A DNA stretch of 64,000 nt. Source: Aeromonas hydrophila subsp. hydrophila ATCC 7966. GTDB taxonomy: Bacteria; Pseudomonadota; Gammaproteobacteria; Enterobacterales; Aeromonadaceae. Positions 9,179 to 17,766 of this stretch are shown here, piece by piece (position 1 is the stretch's first letter; every line of letters begins with the position of its first letter). The stretch covers positions 2,919,001-2,983,000 of the forward strand of contig NC_008570.1 of NCBI RefSeq assembly GCF_000014805.1, written 5' to 3'. The position numbers and the translations under genes were made by a program. Under the pieces are notes generated by a model that worked only from the letters and a program-made list of their open reading frames with translations, did no database searches and was not told where the DNA came from.

Positions 9179-9557
9179 GGGAACTCCTTCGATATCGACG
9201 CCGGGCGGCGCCAGCATGGCGCGCAGACCACATGCTCTGCTTTTTGGGCCGGCGCCGACAAAAATAATGACATTTTTCACGCAAGCCAATCGTGCCAGCG
9301 AGAGTGAATATTTCAACACAGTCGGGTAGCTTTGTTAATCAGCCCCTCATCTTTCACTGGTGAAACTCGGTTACCACAAACGATCGTGCTGAATTTAACG
9401 TTTTGGCAACCCTGTTTTAGGGCTAAAAATCAGGGAATTCTACTAAAAAGAGGATTGTTCTAGCATTCAATTCTGTGAAGAATAGGGGAAAAGAAATTTG
9501 ATACTAAAACACGCCTTTTTCGCCAACGCGCCCCCAGGGGAAGGAATCACAGTCACC
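9179..9557 (+). other. Intergenic region between DUF1653 gene and alaA
   Basis: About 380 bp, AT-rich from 9330 to 9510, holding the divergent promoters. A possible alaA promoter is TTGGCA (9403-9408) with an A-rich -10 around 9425-9430. The short inverted repeat CCCT/AGGG (about 9410-9422) overlaps its spacer. The frame into alaA is open from 9498, but the weak upstream start lacks a Shine-Dalgarno sequence. No other gene is visible. Confidence 0.5.
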
Positions 9558-10772
9558 ATGTTCACTATCGACAAGTCGCACAAGCTCGACGATGTCTGCT
9601 ATGACATCCGCGGCCCGGTGCATAAAGAAGCTCGCCGTCTCGAAGACGAAGGCCACCGCATCATCAAGCTCAACATCGGCAACCCGGCCCCGTTCGGTTT
9701 CGATGCGCCGGAAGAGATCATCAAGGATGTGATCCTCAACATGCCGCTCAGCCAGGGCTACTGCGACTCCAAGGGGCTGTTCTCGGCCCGCAAGGCGGTG
9801 ATGCAGTACTACCAGCAAAAAGGGATGCGCAAGGTCGACATCGACGACATCTACATCGGCAACGGTGCCAGCGAGCTCATCGTGATGGCGATGCAGGCGC
9901 TGCTCAACAACGGCGACGAGATGCTGGTGCCCTCCCCCGACTATCCGCTCTGGACGGCGGCAGTGACCCTCTCCGGCGGCCATGCGGTGCACTATCGCTG
10001 CGACGAAGGGGCCGACTGGTATCCGGATCTCGACGACATCCGCGCCCGCATCACCCCGCGCACCCGCGGCCTGGTGCTGATCAACCCCAACAACCCGACT
10101 GGCGCCGTCTACGGCAGCGAGTTCCTGCTGGAAGTGATCGAGATCGCCCGCCAGCACAACCTCATCATCTTCGCCGACGAGATCTACGACAAGATCCTCT
10201 ACGACGACATCTCCCACACCAGCGTCTGCACCCTGTGCGACGATGTGATGGTGGTGACCTTCAACGGCCTCTCCAAGGCCTACCGCGCCTGTGGCTTCCG
10301 TCAGGGCTGGATGGTCATCACCGGTCCCAAGGGCCGTGCCAAGGGCTACATCGAGGGGCTGGAGATGCTGGCCTCCATGCGGCTCTGTGCCAACGTGCCG
10401 ATGCAGCACGCCATCCAGACCGCCCTGGGTGGCTACCAGAGCATCAACGAGCTGATCCTGCCGGGCGGCCGCCTGCGCCGCCAGCGCGACAAGGCGTGGG
10501 AGCTGCTCAACGACATTCCGGGGGTCTCCTGCGTCAAGCCCAAGGGGGCGCTCTACATGTTCCCGCGCCTCGACCCCAAGGTGTACGACATCCGCGACGA
10601 CCAGAAGATGGTGTTCGATCTGCTGCAGCAGGAAAAATTGCTGCTGGTGCAGGGCACCGGCTTCAACTGGCCGGCACCGGATCACTTCCGGCTGGTGTTT
10701 CTGCCCCGGGAAGAGGAGCTGGAAGAAGCCATCGGCCGTCTCGCCCGCTTCCTCAAGGGCTACAAGCAGTAA
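9558..10772 (+). CDS. alaA: Alanine/glutamate-pyruvate aminotransferase AlaA
   Basis: 404-aa fold-type I PLP aminotransferase, very close to E. coli AlaA (YfbQ, 405 aa), the main enzyme making L-alanine from pyruvate and glutamate. PLP-binding Lys240 lies in TFNGLSK, and NPNNPTGAVY and ADEIYDK are intact. The ATG at 9558 follows GAAGGAATCAC. The upstream ATG at 9498 would add 20 residues not expected in the family. Monocistronic, ending in a terminator shared with the convergent yfcC-type gene. Confidence 0.94.
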   Translation: MFTIDKSHKLDDVCYDIRGPVHKEARRLEDEGHRIIKLNIGNPAPFGFDAPEEIIKDVILNMPLSQGYCDSKGLFSARKAVMQYYQQKGMRKVDIDDIYIGNGASELIVMAMQALLNNGDEMLVPSPDYPLWTAAVTLSGGHAVHYRCDEGADWYPDLDDIRARITPRTRGLVLINPNNPTGAVYGSEFLLEVIEIARQHNLIIFADEIYDKILYDDISHTSVCTLCDDVMVVTFNGLSKAYRACGFRQGWMVITGPKGRAKGYIEGLEMLASMRLCANVPMQHAIQTALGGYQSINELILPGGRLRRQRDKAWELLNDIPGVSCVKPKGALYMFPRLDPKVYDIRDDQKMVFDLLQQEKLLLVQGTGFNWPAPDHFRLVFLPREEELEEAIGRLARFLKGYKQ

Positions 10773-10784
10773 GCAAGGCTCATG

Positions 10785-10810
10785 AAAAAGGCTCCCGCGG
10801 GAGCCTTTTT
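10785..10810. terminator. Bidirectional terminator between alaA and yfcC-type gene
   Basis: GGCTCC (10790-10795) and GGAGCC (10800-10805) with loop CGCG, flanked by A5 on the left and T5 on the right. Confidence 0.88.
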
Positions 10811-10837
10811 GTTGTCTGTCATTTTCTAGCCGCGCCA

Positions 10838-12313
10838 TCAACCGTGCAGCAGGGCACCGGCCACCAGCACCGCCATGGTGATGAGAGCTACCCCGATGAT
10901 GAAGGGCAGCACCCAACGCACGAAGCGATCGTAGGGGATCTTGGCCAGCGCCAGCCCCGCCACCAGATGGGCGGCGGTGGGGGCGAACAGGTTGATCCAG
11001 CCGGAGGCGGACTGATAGGCGGTGATCACCAGATCCCGCGAGATCCCGGAGAAGTCTGCCAGCGGCCCCATCAGCGGCATGGAGACGGTCGCCAGCCCCG
11101 AGGTGGACGGAATGAAGAAGCTCAGGATGATGTGCACCAGATAGGCCATCAGGATGAACACCGATGACGACAGCCCGCTCACCAGTCCCTCGGCCCAGTG
11201 CAGTATGGTGTCGATGATGACCCCATGCTCCATCACCACATAGATGCCGCGTGCCACCGCCACCACCAGCGCCACCCCGATGAGGTCCCGCGCCCCGTTG
11301 AGGAAAGTCGCTACGTAGTTGGACTCCGGCATCCGGTTGATCAGCGCGATCAGGATGGAGGCGCTGAAGAACAGGGTGGAGAGCTCGTCGAACCACCAGC
11401 CCAGGGTGGGCAGCAGGTCGATGCCCAGATCCGACCAGGGCACCACCGCATAGATCATCAGCAGGAAAGTGCCGAAGAAGACCAGCATGGTGAGCTTCTG
11501 CTTGCCGCTGAAGGCGAGATTGCCGCTCTTCATCTGGGAGAACTCGTCGTCATAAGCGATGTCGGCCAGCACGGAGCGGGACTTGTCCTGCTGCACCTGC
11601 TTGGCATAGCGCATCACGAACCAGGAGGCGAAGATCACCAGCAGCAGCCACTGCACAACCCTAAGGCCAATCCCCTCACCGATGGGAATGCCGGCAAAAC
11701 CGGAGGCGATGCCGGTGGCAAACGGGTTGACGGTGGAGGCAAGCACCCCGACCCCGGAGCCGAGCAGGATGATCCCTGCCGCCACCATGCGATCGAAGCC
11801 CGCCGCCATCATCACCGGCACGATCAGTGCCCAGAAGGCCACCGTCTCCTCCGCCATGCCGAAGGTGGAGCCGCCCAAGGCAAACAGGGCGATCAGCACC
11901 GGGATCAGCAGCCGCTCGCGCCCGGCAAAACCGCGCACTATGGCCCCCACCCCGGCATCCAGTGCCCCGCTCTGCATGGTCACCGCCAGGAAACCACCGA
12001 TGATGAGCACGAACAGCGCCACGTCGGCCGCCTTGTGAAAGCCCTGGATGGGGGCCTTGAGCACATCGAATACCCCCTGCGGTTGGGAGGGGAGCTCGGT
12101 GTAGCTGCCGGGCACCGGCAACAGCCGCTCGTCGCCGCTGTAGTCGGCCACGGCCGCCGCCGCAATCGGCTGCTGGGTCTTGGCCGTCACGTAGTTGTAT
12201 TTGCCCGCCGGCAGCACCCAGGTCAGGGCCGCCATCAGGGCGATGATGATGAAAAGCAGGGTATAGACAGTAGGGAGTTGGCGCTTTTTGGGCGCTTCAT
12301 GTGGAGTGGTCAT
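10838..12313 (-). CDS. YfcC-family inner-membrane transporter (DcuC/ion-transporter superfamily)
   Basis: 491-aa polytopic membrane protein resembling the YfcC family, annotated elsewhere as basic amino-acid or C4-dicarboxylate antiporters. The N-terminus has a short basic cytoplasmic segment and a first TM helix leading to WVLPAGKY, a family hallmark. A loop rich in Gly and Ser (IPSTSGLATVSMP) follows later and resembles the substrate-site hairpins of this superfamily. The substrate cannot be read from sequence. Monocistronic, convergent to alaA. Confidence 0.8.
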   Translation of the reverse strand: MTTPHEAPKKRQLPTVYTLLFIIIALMAALTWVLPAGKYNYVTAKTQQPIAAAAVADYSGDERLLPVPGSYTELPSQPQGVFDVLKAPIQGFHKAADVALFVLIIGGFLAVTMQSGALDAGVGAIVRGFAGRERLLIPVLIALFALGGSTFGMAEETVAFWALIVPVMMAAGFDRMVAAGIILLGSGVGVLASTVNPFATGIASGFAGIPIGEGIGLRVVQWLLLVIFASWFVMRYAKQVQQDKSRSVLADIAYDDEFSQMKSGNLAFSGKQKLTMLVFFGTFLLMIYAVVPWSDLGIDLLPTLGWWFDELSTLFFSASILIALINRMPESNYVATFLNGARDLIGVALVVAVARGIYVVMEHGVIIDTILHWAEGLVSGLSSSVFILMAYLVHIILSFFIPSTSGLATVSMPLMGPLADFSGISRDLVITAYQSASGWINLFAPTAAHLVAGLALAKIPYDRFVRWVLPFIIGVALITMAVLVAGALLHG

Positions 12314-12431
12314 AGCTTCCGTACCTCGGCAATGCCGTCATGTGATCCGATCACCGCCAGACTAGCGGGTTTGATATGGGAAAAAGGTGATCGCGGATAA
12401 TAAAATTCCGCGACTTAGCGGGATTTTTGCC

Positions 12432-12460
12432 AAAAAAACGGGGCCCCGCGGGGCCCTGTT
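12432..12460 (-). terminator. Rho-independent terminator of fabV
   Basis: On the minus strand GGGCCCC/GGGGCCC arms (12441-12447 with 12450-12456) are followed by seven T (complement of 12432-12438). Confidence 0.85.
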
Positions 12461-12476
12461 TTCACTTGGGTCAGAC

Positions 12477-13670
12477 TCAGAGCTCGACCACATCGAATTT
12501 CACGTCCGGATTCACATCCGCATCGTAATCGACCTCCTCCAGCCCGAAACCGAACAGACGCAGGAACTCCTGCTTGTAGCCGGTGTAGTCGGTCAGCTCA
12601 CAGAGGTTCTCGCTGGTGATGGACGGCCACAGGTCGCGGCAGGTCTGCTGCACGTCTTCGCGCAGCTCCCAGTCATCCATGCGGATGCGAGCCTGATCGT
12701 CCAGCGCCATGTCAGCAGCGTAGAGACGAGTGCGCATCATGCGGTCCACCTGCTCCATGCAGCCTTCGTGAATGCCCTTCTCCTTCATGATCTTGAAGGC
12801 CATGGAGATGTAGAGCGGCATCACCGGAATGGCGGAGGAGGCCTGGGTCACCACGGATTTGAGCACGGCCACGTGGGCGGTGCCGCCCTTGCCAGCCAGA
12901 TCGCCACGGATGGCGGCGGCGGCGCGGTCCAGATCTTCCTTGGCGCGGCCCAGGGTGCCATGCCAGTAGATTGGCCAGGTCAGATCGGTACCGATGTAGG
13001 AGTAAGCCACCGACTTGGCGCCGTCGGCCAGCACACCTGCATCACGCAGGGCAGCCATCCACAGCTCCCAGTCCTGACCGCCCATGACGGTGATGGTGTT
13101 CTGGATCTCTTCCTCGTTCGCCGGCTCGACGGTGGCGGTGATGATCTGATCCTTGTTGGTATCGATGGCGGTGGTGGTGTAGACCTCGCCGATGGGTTTC
13201 AAGGCAGAGCGCACCACTTCGCCGGTATCCGGCAGTTTGCGCACCGGCGAGGCCAGGGAGTAGACCACCAGATCGATTTGACCCAGATCCTGCTTGATGA
13301 GCTCGATCACCTTGGCGCGGCACTCGTTGGAGAAGGCATCGCCGTTGATGCTCTTGGCGTAGAGGCCCGCCTCTTTGGCGGCCTTGTCGAAGGCAGCGGA
13401 GTTGTACCAGCCGGCGGTGGCAGTCTTGGTCTCGCTGCCGGCTTTTTCGAAGAAGACACCGAGGGTGGCAGCGCCGGAGCCGAAGGCGGCGGCAATGCGG
13501 GAAGCCAGGCCATAACCGGTGGAAGCGCCGATCACCAGCACCTTCTTGGGACCATTTTCGATGGTGCCCTTGGCCTTTGTATAAGCGATCTGGCGACGAA
13601 CATTGGCTTCACAACCGACCGGGTGAGTGGTGGTGCAGATAAAGCCGCGAACCTTGGGTTTGATGATCAT
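12477..13670 (-). CDS. fabV: FabV-type enoyl-ACP reductase (NADH)
   Basis: 397-aa trans-2-enoyl-ACP reductase, last step of the fatty-acid elongation cycle. The FabV signature Tyr235-X8-Lys244 is exact ([10 protein letters not shown]), and the NADH site GASTGYG is at 48-54. FabV differs from FabI in its longer Tyr-Lys spacing and is known to be insensitive to triclosan. Monocistronic with its own terminator. The Shine-Dalgarno sequence is weak (GAGACCCCAT), but the start matches the family N-terminus. Confidence 0.95.
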   Translation of the reverse strand: MIIKPKVRGFICTTTHPVGCEANVRRQIAYTKAKGTIENGPKKVLVIGASTGYGLASRIAAAFGSGAATLGVFFEKAGSETKTATAGWYNSAAFDKAAKEAGLYAKSINGDAFSNECRAKVIELIKQDLGQIDLVVYSLASPVRKLPDTGEVVRSALKPIGEVYTTTAIDTNKDQIITATVEPANEEEIQNTITVMGGQDWELWMAALRDAGVLADGAKSVAYSYIGTDLTWPIYWHGTLGRAKEDLDRAAAAIRGDLAGKGGTAHVAVLKSVVTQASSAIPVMPLYISMAFKIMKEKGIHEGCMEQVDRMMRTRLYAADMALDDQARIRMDDWELREDVQQTCRDLWPSITSENLCELTDYTGYKQEFLRLFGFGLEEVDYDADVNPDVKFDVVEL

Positions 13671-13994
13671 ATGGGGTCTCGGATCCGTTTAATGGATGAA
13701 ATCGGGGCATAAGATACCTCATCTTGCCGCGATAAGGTGCTCTGATGTGTTGAATCGCGGGGAAAATGAGCAAAGCGTGGGACAAATGCCGCCCAAGGGG
13801 CCTGCCGTCAGCCTGCGGAGCAGGACCGGCCTCCCCGCCCCTCTGCACGGCTTGCCAACATGACAAGATCGATAATGATAAAACAAACAATTAACCCTGA
13901 TGGCTGAGGCGACGACCAAACAACCTGTACTAGTATTCAGCCGGTCGGGTATTGTCATGAAAGGCTCGTCAGGGTCTTAACAAGGAGCTCCGCC
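13671..13994. other. Divergent intergenic region fabV / double-PAS chemoreceptor
   Basis: 324 bp with promoters for both genes. The stretch around 13715-13735 contains possible minus-strand -10 sequences for fabV. The half nearer the chemoreceptor is AT-rich (13868-13910). Short open frames here on the minus strand (13609-13958) overlap the fabV start and look like nothing known. No repeat or RNA gene is visible. Confidence 0.45.
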
Positions 13995-15293
13995 ATGTTT
14001 TGGAATCGCACGGGTAAAAGTGAACAGAGTGAACAAGCGGCACAGATCGCAGAACTTGGCGCCTTTAAGCAGGCCATCCAGTCACGGGTTCCCTATATCG
14101 AGTTCACCCCGGAGGGGGTGGTCACCTTCGTCAACGATCGTTTTCTCGCCATCGTGGGTTACGCCCGGGAGGAGGTGATCGGCAAGCACCACAGCGCCCT
14201 CTGCTTTCCCGAGGACGTGAAAACCCGCGAATATGAGCAGCTGTGGCAGGATCTGCGCAGAGGGGAGTCGCGCAACGGCCGTTTCATCCGGCAGGCCAAA
14301 TCGGGCAAGGCGGTCTGGCTCGAAGCCAGCTACTTCCCGATCCTCCTCGATGGCAAGGTGATCAAGGTGGCCAAGGTGGCCTCCAACGTCACCGAGCAGC
14401 AATCCACCCTGGAGCGCACCCAGGCCCTGCTGGCGGCACTGGACAAATCCCTGGCCGTCATCGACTTCCAGCCCGATGGCACCGTCATCACCGCCAACCA
14501 GAATTTCCTGCACTGCTTCGGCTACCGGCTGGACGAGGTGGTTGGCCAGTCCCACCGCATGTTCTGCGACGAGGCCTTCTATCAGCAGAATCCCAACTTC
14601 TGGCGGGATCTGGGAACGGGCTCCATCCAGTCGGGGCTCTTCATGCGCCGTGGTCGCCACGGCGAGAAGATCTGGCTGGAGGCCACCTACAACCCCATCT
14701 TCAACCACGAGGGCAAGGTGATCAAAATCATCAAGCTGGCGAGCAACATCAGCGAACGGGTCGAGAAGTCCATCTCGGTGCGCGAAGCGGCCCAGAAGGC
14801 CTGCGCCATCGCCGGAGAGACGGTACTGAGCGCCGCCAGGGGCCGGGAAGTGATCGACAAGGTGCTGGAAACCTCGGCCCACATCAACAGCTCGGTCAGT
14901 GAAGTCAGCCGGCAGATAGAGAACCTCAACCAGCAATCCAGAAGCATAGAGTCCATCATCTCGACCATCAGCAGCATCGCGGATCAGACCAATCTGCTGG
15001 CGCTCAACGCCGCCATCGAGGCGGCCCGCGCCGGCGAGCAGGGCCGCGGGTTTGCGGTGGTGGCCGATGAAGTGCGCCAGCTCGCAGCCAGAACCTCCAC
15101 CTCCACCGGTGAGATAGTCTCCGTCATCCGGCTCAACTCTGACATCACCTCCAGGATCACCCAGACCGTCTCGGTGGTATCGGACAAGGCGATGGCGGGC
15201 CAGGCCCAGGCCGACATCATCGCCGGCGTCATTCAGGAGATCATCGAGGACGCCAACTCGGTGTCGGACACAGTCAAAGGCCTCTCCATCTAA
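13995..15293 (+). CDS. Soluble double-PAS methyl-accepting protein (BdlA-like)
   Basis: 432-aa cytoplasmic chemoreceptor. Two PAS domains (about 20-140 and 145-262) each end in a PAC-like segment ([13 protein letters not shown] and [12 protein letters not shown]). A short MCP signalling domain follows with the hairpin tip ([34 protein letters not shown]). There is no signal peptide, TM helix or HAMP domain. This layout matches BdlA of Pseudomonas (biofilm dispersion) and Aer2-like receptors, which sense redox state or oxygen through bound cofactors. Which ligand is bound here is unknown. SD AAGGAG lies before the ATG. Confidence 0.85.
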   Translation: MFWNRTGKSEQSEQAAQIAELGAFKQAIQSRVPYIEFTPEGVVTFVNDRFLAIVGYAREEVIGKHHSALCFPEDVKTREYEQLWQDLRRGESRNGRFIRQAKSGKAVWLEASYFPILLDGKVIKVAKVASNVTEQQSTLERTQALLAALDKSLAVIDFQPDGTVITANQNFLHCFGYRLDEVVGQSHRMFCDEAFYQQNPNFWRDLGTGSIQSGLFMRRGRHGEKIWLEATYNPIFNHEGKVIKIIKLASNISERVEKSISVREAAQKACAIAGETVLSAARGREVIDKVLETSAHINSSVSEVSRQIENLNQQSRSIESIISTISSIADQTNLLALNAAIEAARAGEQGRGFAVVADEVRQLAARTSTSTGEIVSVIRLNSDITSRITQTVSVVSDKAMAGQAQADIIAGVIQEIIEDANSVSDTVKGLSI

Positions 15294-15308
15294 GGGCCTC
15301 GCCATCAC

Positions 15309-15336
15309 AACACACGGGGCAGGCCCCGTGTGTTTT
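15309..15336 (+). terminator. Terminator after double-PAS chemoreceptor
   Basis: CACACGGGGC (15311-15320) pairs with GCCCCGTGTG (15323-15332), followed by four T. Confidence 0.8.
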
Positions 15337-15353
15337 ATCTTCCGGTCAAAGCG

Positions 15354-15551
15354 TCAATCCCGCCCCGACAGATAGTGCCTGGCCTCATCATCCGCCTGCT
15401 GCAGGGCGCACTCCCACAGCTCGGCGATGCAGAGCCCCTCCTCGCCCACCGCTTCCTCTTCCAGCGCCTCCAGTGCCCGCGCATCGGCCAGGGTGAAGGG
15501 ATGGTGGCCAAGCAGCAGTCGCGCCTGCGCCAATAACCTCATGTCACTCAT
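15354..15551 (-). CDS. Small acidic protein of unknown function, 65 aa
   Basis: Not recognised. 65 aa, mostly helical by composition, with an acidic patch (ALEALEEEAVGEEG), one Cys and a Trp in the middle. The ATG at 15551 has an exact GAGGAG Shine-Dalgarno sequence, the main reason to believe it is expressed. It lies downstream of, and in the same orientation as, the DMT exporter region. Confidence 0.55.
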   Translation of the reverse strand: MSDMRLLAQARLLLGHHPFTLADARALEALEEEAVGEEGLCIAELWECALQQADDEARHYLSGRD

Positions 15552-15601
15552 GATCCCGCTCCTCGCTGCTACCAGCCCTGACTTTAGTCAATTTGCGGCC
15601 G

Positions 15602-16498
15602 TCACGAGCCTGTGGTGGCCGCTGGCATCCGCACGCGCCTGGCCGGCAGCTGTCCCACCGCGATCCCCAGCAGCACGGCGCCACAGGCCACCCATTGCAA
15701 GGCGTTGAGGGTCTCCCCCAACAGCAGATAGGCCAGCAGCAGGGTGAACACCGGGATGAGATTGACGTAGGCCGCCGCCAGCGTCACCTTCACCTGGGTC
15801 ACCGACCAGTTGTAGAGCAGGTAGGCCCCCAGGGTCACGCAGGCGCCGAGAAAGACGATGACCGCCATGTCCTGCCAGACCCAGGCCGTCGGCCAGGGTT
15901 CGCCAAAGGCAAAGGGGGCGAAGAAGAGGGTGCCGACGAACGCCTGCAACGCAGTCAGGGTCAACACGCTGTAGCGGCTGCAGAGCTTCTTGAACACCAC
16001 CGAGTAGGTGGCGGCGCAGAACATGGCCGCCATCTCCAGGCTGTTGCCAAGCAGGGCATTGGGGGCAAATTCATCCGTCCCGCTGCCAAAACCGAGCAGC
16101 GCGATGCCGAAGATGGCGATGGCAAAGCCGAGCAACTGGCGCCGGCTCACCCGCTCGCGGATCAGCACGAAGGCCACCAGCGCCACGATGAGCGGCAACA
16201 GGGCACAGACCATGCCGGCCTGGCCGGCACTGGTGTAGCGCAGGGCGTTGACCTCCAGCAGGAAATAGAGACAGGGCTCCAATGCCCCCATCAACGCCAG
16301 CCAGCGCCAGTCCCCTTTCTGATAGCGGAAATTGCCGAGATAGCGGTAGCAGCACAGCCAGCAGAGCGCCGCCACGCTCATGCGCATGAACAGCACCTGA
16401 CCGAAACCCCAGACCCCCAGCACGTGCTTGAGCGCGATGAAGGAGCTGGACCAGAGCAGCATCGCCAGGGTCAGGGTAAAAATAGGTAAAGGGCGCAC
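15602..16498 (-). CDS. EamA/DMT-family transporter
   Basis: 298-aa inner-membrane protein with two EamA repeats, roughly ten TM helices, typical of the drug/metabolite transporter superfamily (metabolite or amino-acid export). Family segments include LLWSSSFIALK in TM1 and LLPLIVALVAFVLIRERVS at the end of the first repeat. I chose a GTG start at 16498 because GGAGGAA precedes it directly; the longer frame to 16747 would run through the rsx promoter and into rsxA. Substrate unknown. Divergent from rsxA. Confidence 0.8.
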   Translation of the reverse strand: MRPLPIFTLTLAMLLWSSSFIALKHVLGVWGFGQVLFMRMSVAALCWLCCYRYLGNFRYQKGDWRWLALMGALEPCLYFLLEVNALRYTSAGQAGMVCALLPLIVALVAFVLIRERVSRRQLLGFAIAIFGIALLGFGSGTDEFAPNALLGNSLEMAAMFCAATYSVVFKKLCSRYSVLTLTALQAFVGTLFFAPFAFGEPWPTAWVWQDMAVIVFLGACVTLGAYLLYNWSVTQVKVTLAAAYVNLIPVFTLLLAYLLLGETLNALQWVACGAVLLGIAVGQLPARRVRMPAATTGS

Positions 16499-16548
16499 GT
16501 TTCCTCCATGAAATTGGCCATTTGAATAATAACCATGCGGCCTTGCGG

Positions 16549-16577
16549 TTGTTAAAAGGCACCTAAAATCAGATAAT
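16549..16577 (+). promoter_or_regulatory. Sigma-70-type promoter of the rsx operon
   Basis: -35 TTGTTA (16549-16554) and -10 GATAAT (16572-16577) with a 17-bp spacer, 33 bp before the rsxA ATG. Confidence 0.55.
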
Positions 16578-16610
16578 ACCGCCGCCTTCACACCGGATAA
16601 CCAACCTGCA

Positions 16611-17192
16611 ATGACTGAGTACCTGCTTTTATTGGTCGGCACTGTGCTGATTAACAACTTCGTGCTGGTGAAATTCCTCGGCCTGTGCCCCTTCATGGGC
16701 GTCTCCGGCAAGCTGGAAACCGCCATCGGCATGGGGCTGGCGACCACCTTCGTGATGACCCTGGCCAGCGCCTGTTCCTATCTGATGGAACACTATATCC
16801 TGATCCCGCTGAACATCGCCTACCTGCGCACGCTCGCCTTCATTCTTGTGATCGCCGTCGTGGTTCAATTCACCGAGATGGTTATCCGCAAAAGCAGCCC
16901 CACCCTCTATCGTCTGCTGGGCATCTTCCTGCCGCTCATCACCACCAACTGCGCCGTGCTGGGGGTCGCCCTGCTCAGCATCAACGAACACCACAACTTC
17001 ATCCAGAGCATCATTTACGGCTTCGGCGCCGCCACCGGTTTCTCGCTGGTGCTGATCCTGTTTGCCGCCATGCGCGAGCGTCTGGTGGCCGCCGACGTCC
17101 CGACCCCGTTTCGCGGCGTCTCCATCGCCATGATCACCGCCGGCCTGATGTCGCTGGCCTTTATGGGCTTTACCGGCCTCATCAAGATATAG
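16611..17192 (+). CDS. rsxA: RsxA/RnfA electron transport complex subunit
   Basis: 193-aa integral membrane subunit of the Rsx (Rnf-type) complex, which moves electrons between ferredoxin/NADH and, in E. coli, keeps SoxR reduced. The N-terminus ([16 protein letters not shown]) and the TNCAVLG segment, each with a conserved Cys, are typical; paired Cys from RsxA and RsxE hold an Fe-S centre in related complexes. First gene of rsxABCDGE, with rsxB starting 4 nt after its stop. Confidence 0.95.
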   Translation: MTEYLLLLVGTVLINNFVLVKFLGLCPFMGVSGKLETAIGMGLATTFVMTLASACSYLMEHYILIPLNIAYLRTLAFILVIAVVVQFTEMVIRKSSPTLYRLLGIFLPLITTNCAVLGVALLSINEHHNFIQSIIYGFGAATGFSLVLILFAAMRERLVAADVPTPFRGVSIAMITAGLMSLAFMGFTGLIKI

Positions 17193-17196
17193 CGCT

Positions 17197-17760
17197 ATGA
17201 CTCACATACTCTTTGCCGTTCTGGTGTTGGCTCTGCTGGCTCTGGCCTTCGGCATCATCCTGGGCTTTGCCGCCGTCAAATTTCATGTGGAAGCCGATCC
17301 CATCGTCGATCAGCTCGACGCCCTGCTGCCGCAAACCCAGTGCGGCCAGTGCGGCTACCCGGGCTGCAAGCCCTACGCCGAGGCGCTGGCCAATGGCGAC
17401 CAGATCAACAAGTGCGTGCCAGGTGGCGATGCCACCATGCGCAAGATTGCCGACCTGATGGGGGTCGAGCCCCAGCCGCTGGGCGGCGCCGAGGCCGCCG
17501 CCCCCATCAAGAAAGTCGCTTTCATTCATGAAGATCAATGCATCGGCTGCACCAAGTGCATCCAGGCCTGTCCGGTCGATGCCATCGTCGGCGCCACCAA
17601 GGCGATGCACACCGTCATTGCCGACGAGTGCACCGGCTGCGATCTCTGTGTCGATCCCTGCCCGACCGACTGTATCGAAATGATCCCGGTGCCGACCACG
17701 GTCGACAACTGGAAGTGGGATCTGGCCAACGTCGCCATTCCGGTCAAGATAGTGGAATAA
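17197..17760 (+). CDS. rsxB: RsxB/RnfB ferredoxin-like subunit
   Basis: 187-aa subunit with an N-terminal membrane anchor (about 1-25), a CGQCGYPGC cluster motif for one [4Fe-4S], and two ferredoxin motifs, [12 protein letters not shown] and [12 protein letters not shown], for two more. Acts on the cytoplasmic face as electron relay of the complex. Followed by rsxC after 6 nt. Confidence 0.95.
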   Translation: MTHILFAVLVLALLALAFGIILGFAAVKFHVEADPIVDQLDALLPQTQCGQCGYPGCKPYAEALANGDQINKCVPGGDATMRKIADLMGVEPQPLGGAEAAAPIKKVAFIHEDQCIGCTKCIQACPVDAIVGATKAMHTVIADECTGCDLCVDPCPTDCIEMIPVPTTVDNWKWDLANVAIPVKIVE

Positions 17761-17766
17761 GTAACC

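Noticed and set aside
15602..16747. DMT transporter start at 16747 (381 aa)
   Set aside because: The extension would be antisense to rsxA and its promoter; GTG at 16498 has a strong Shine-Dalgarno sequence.
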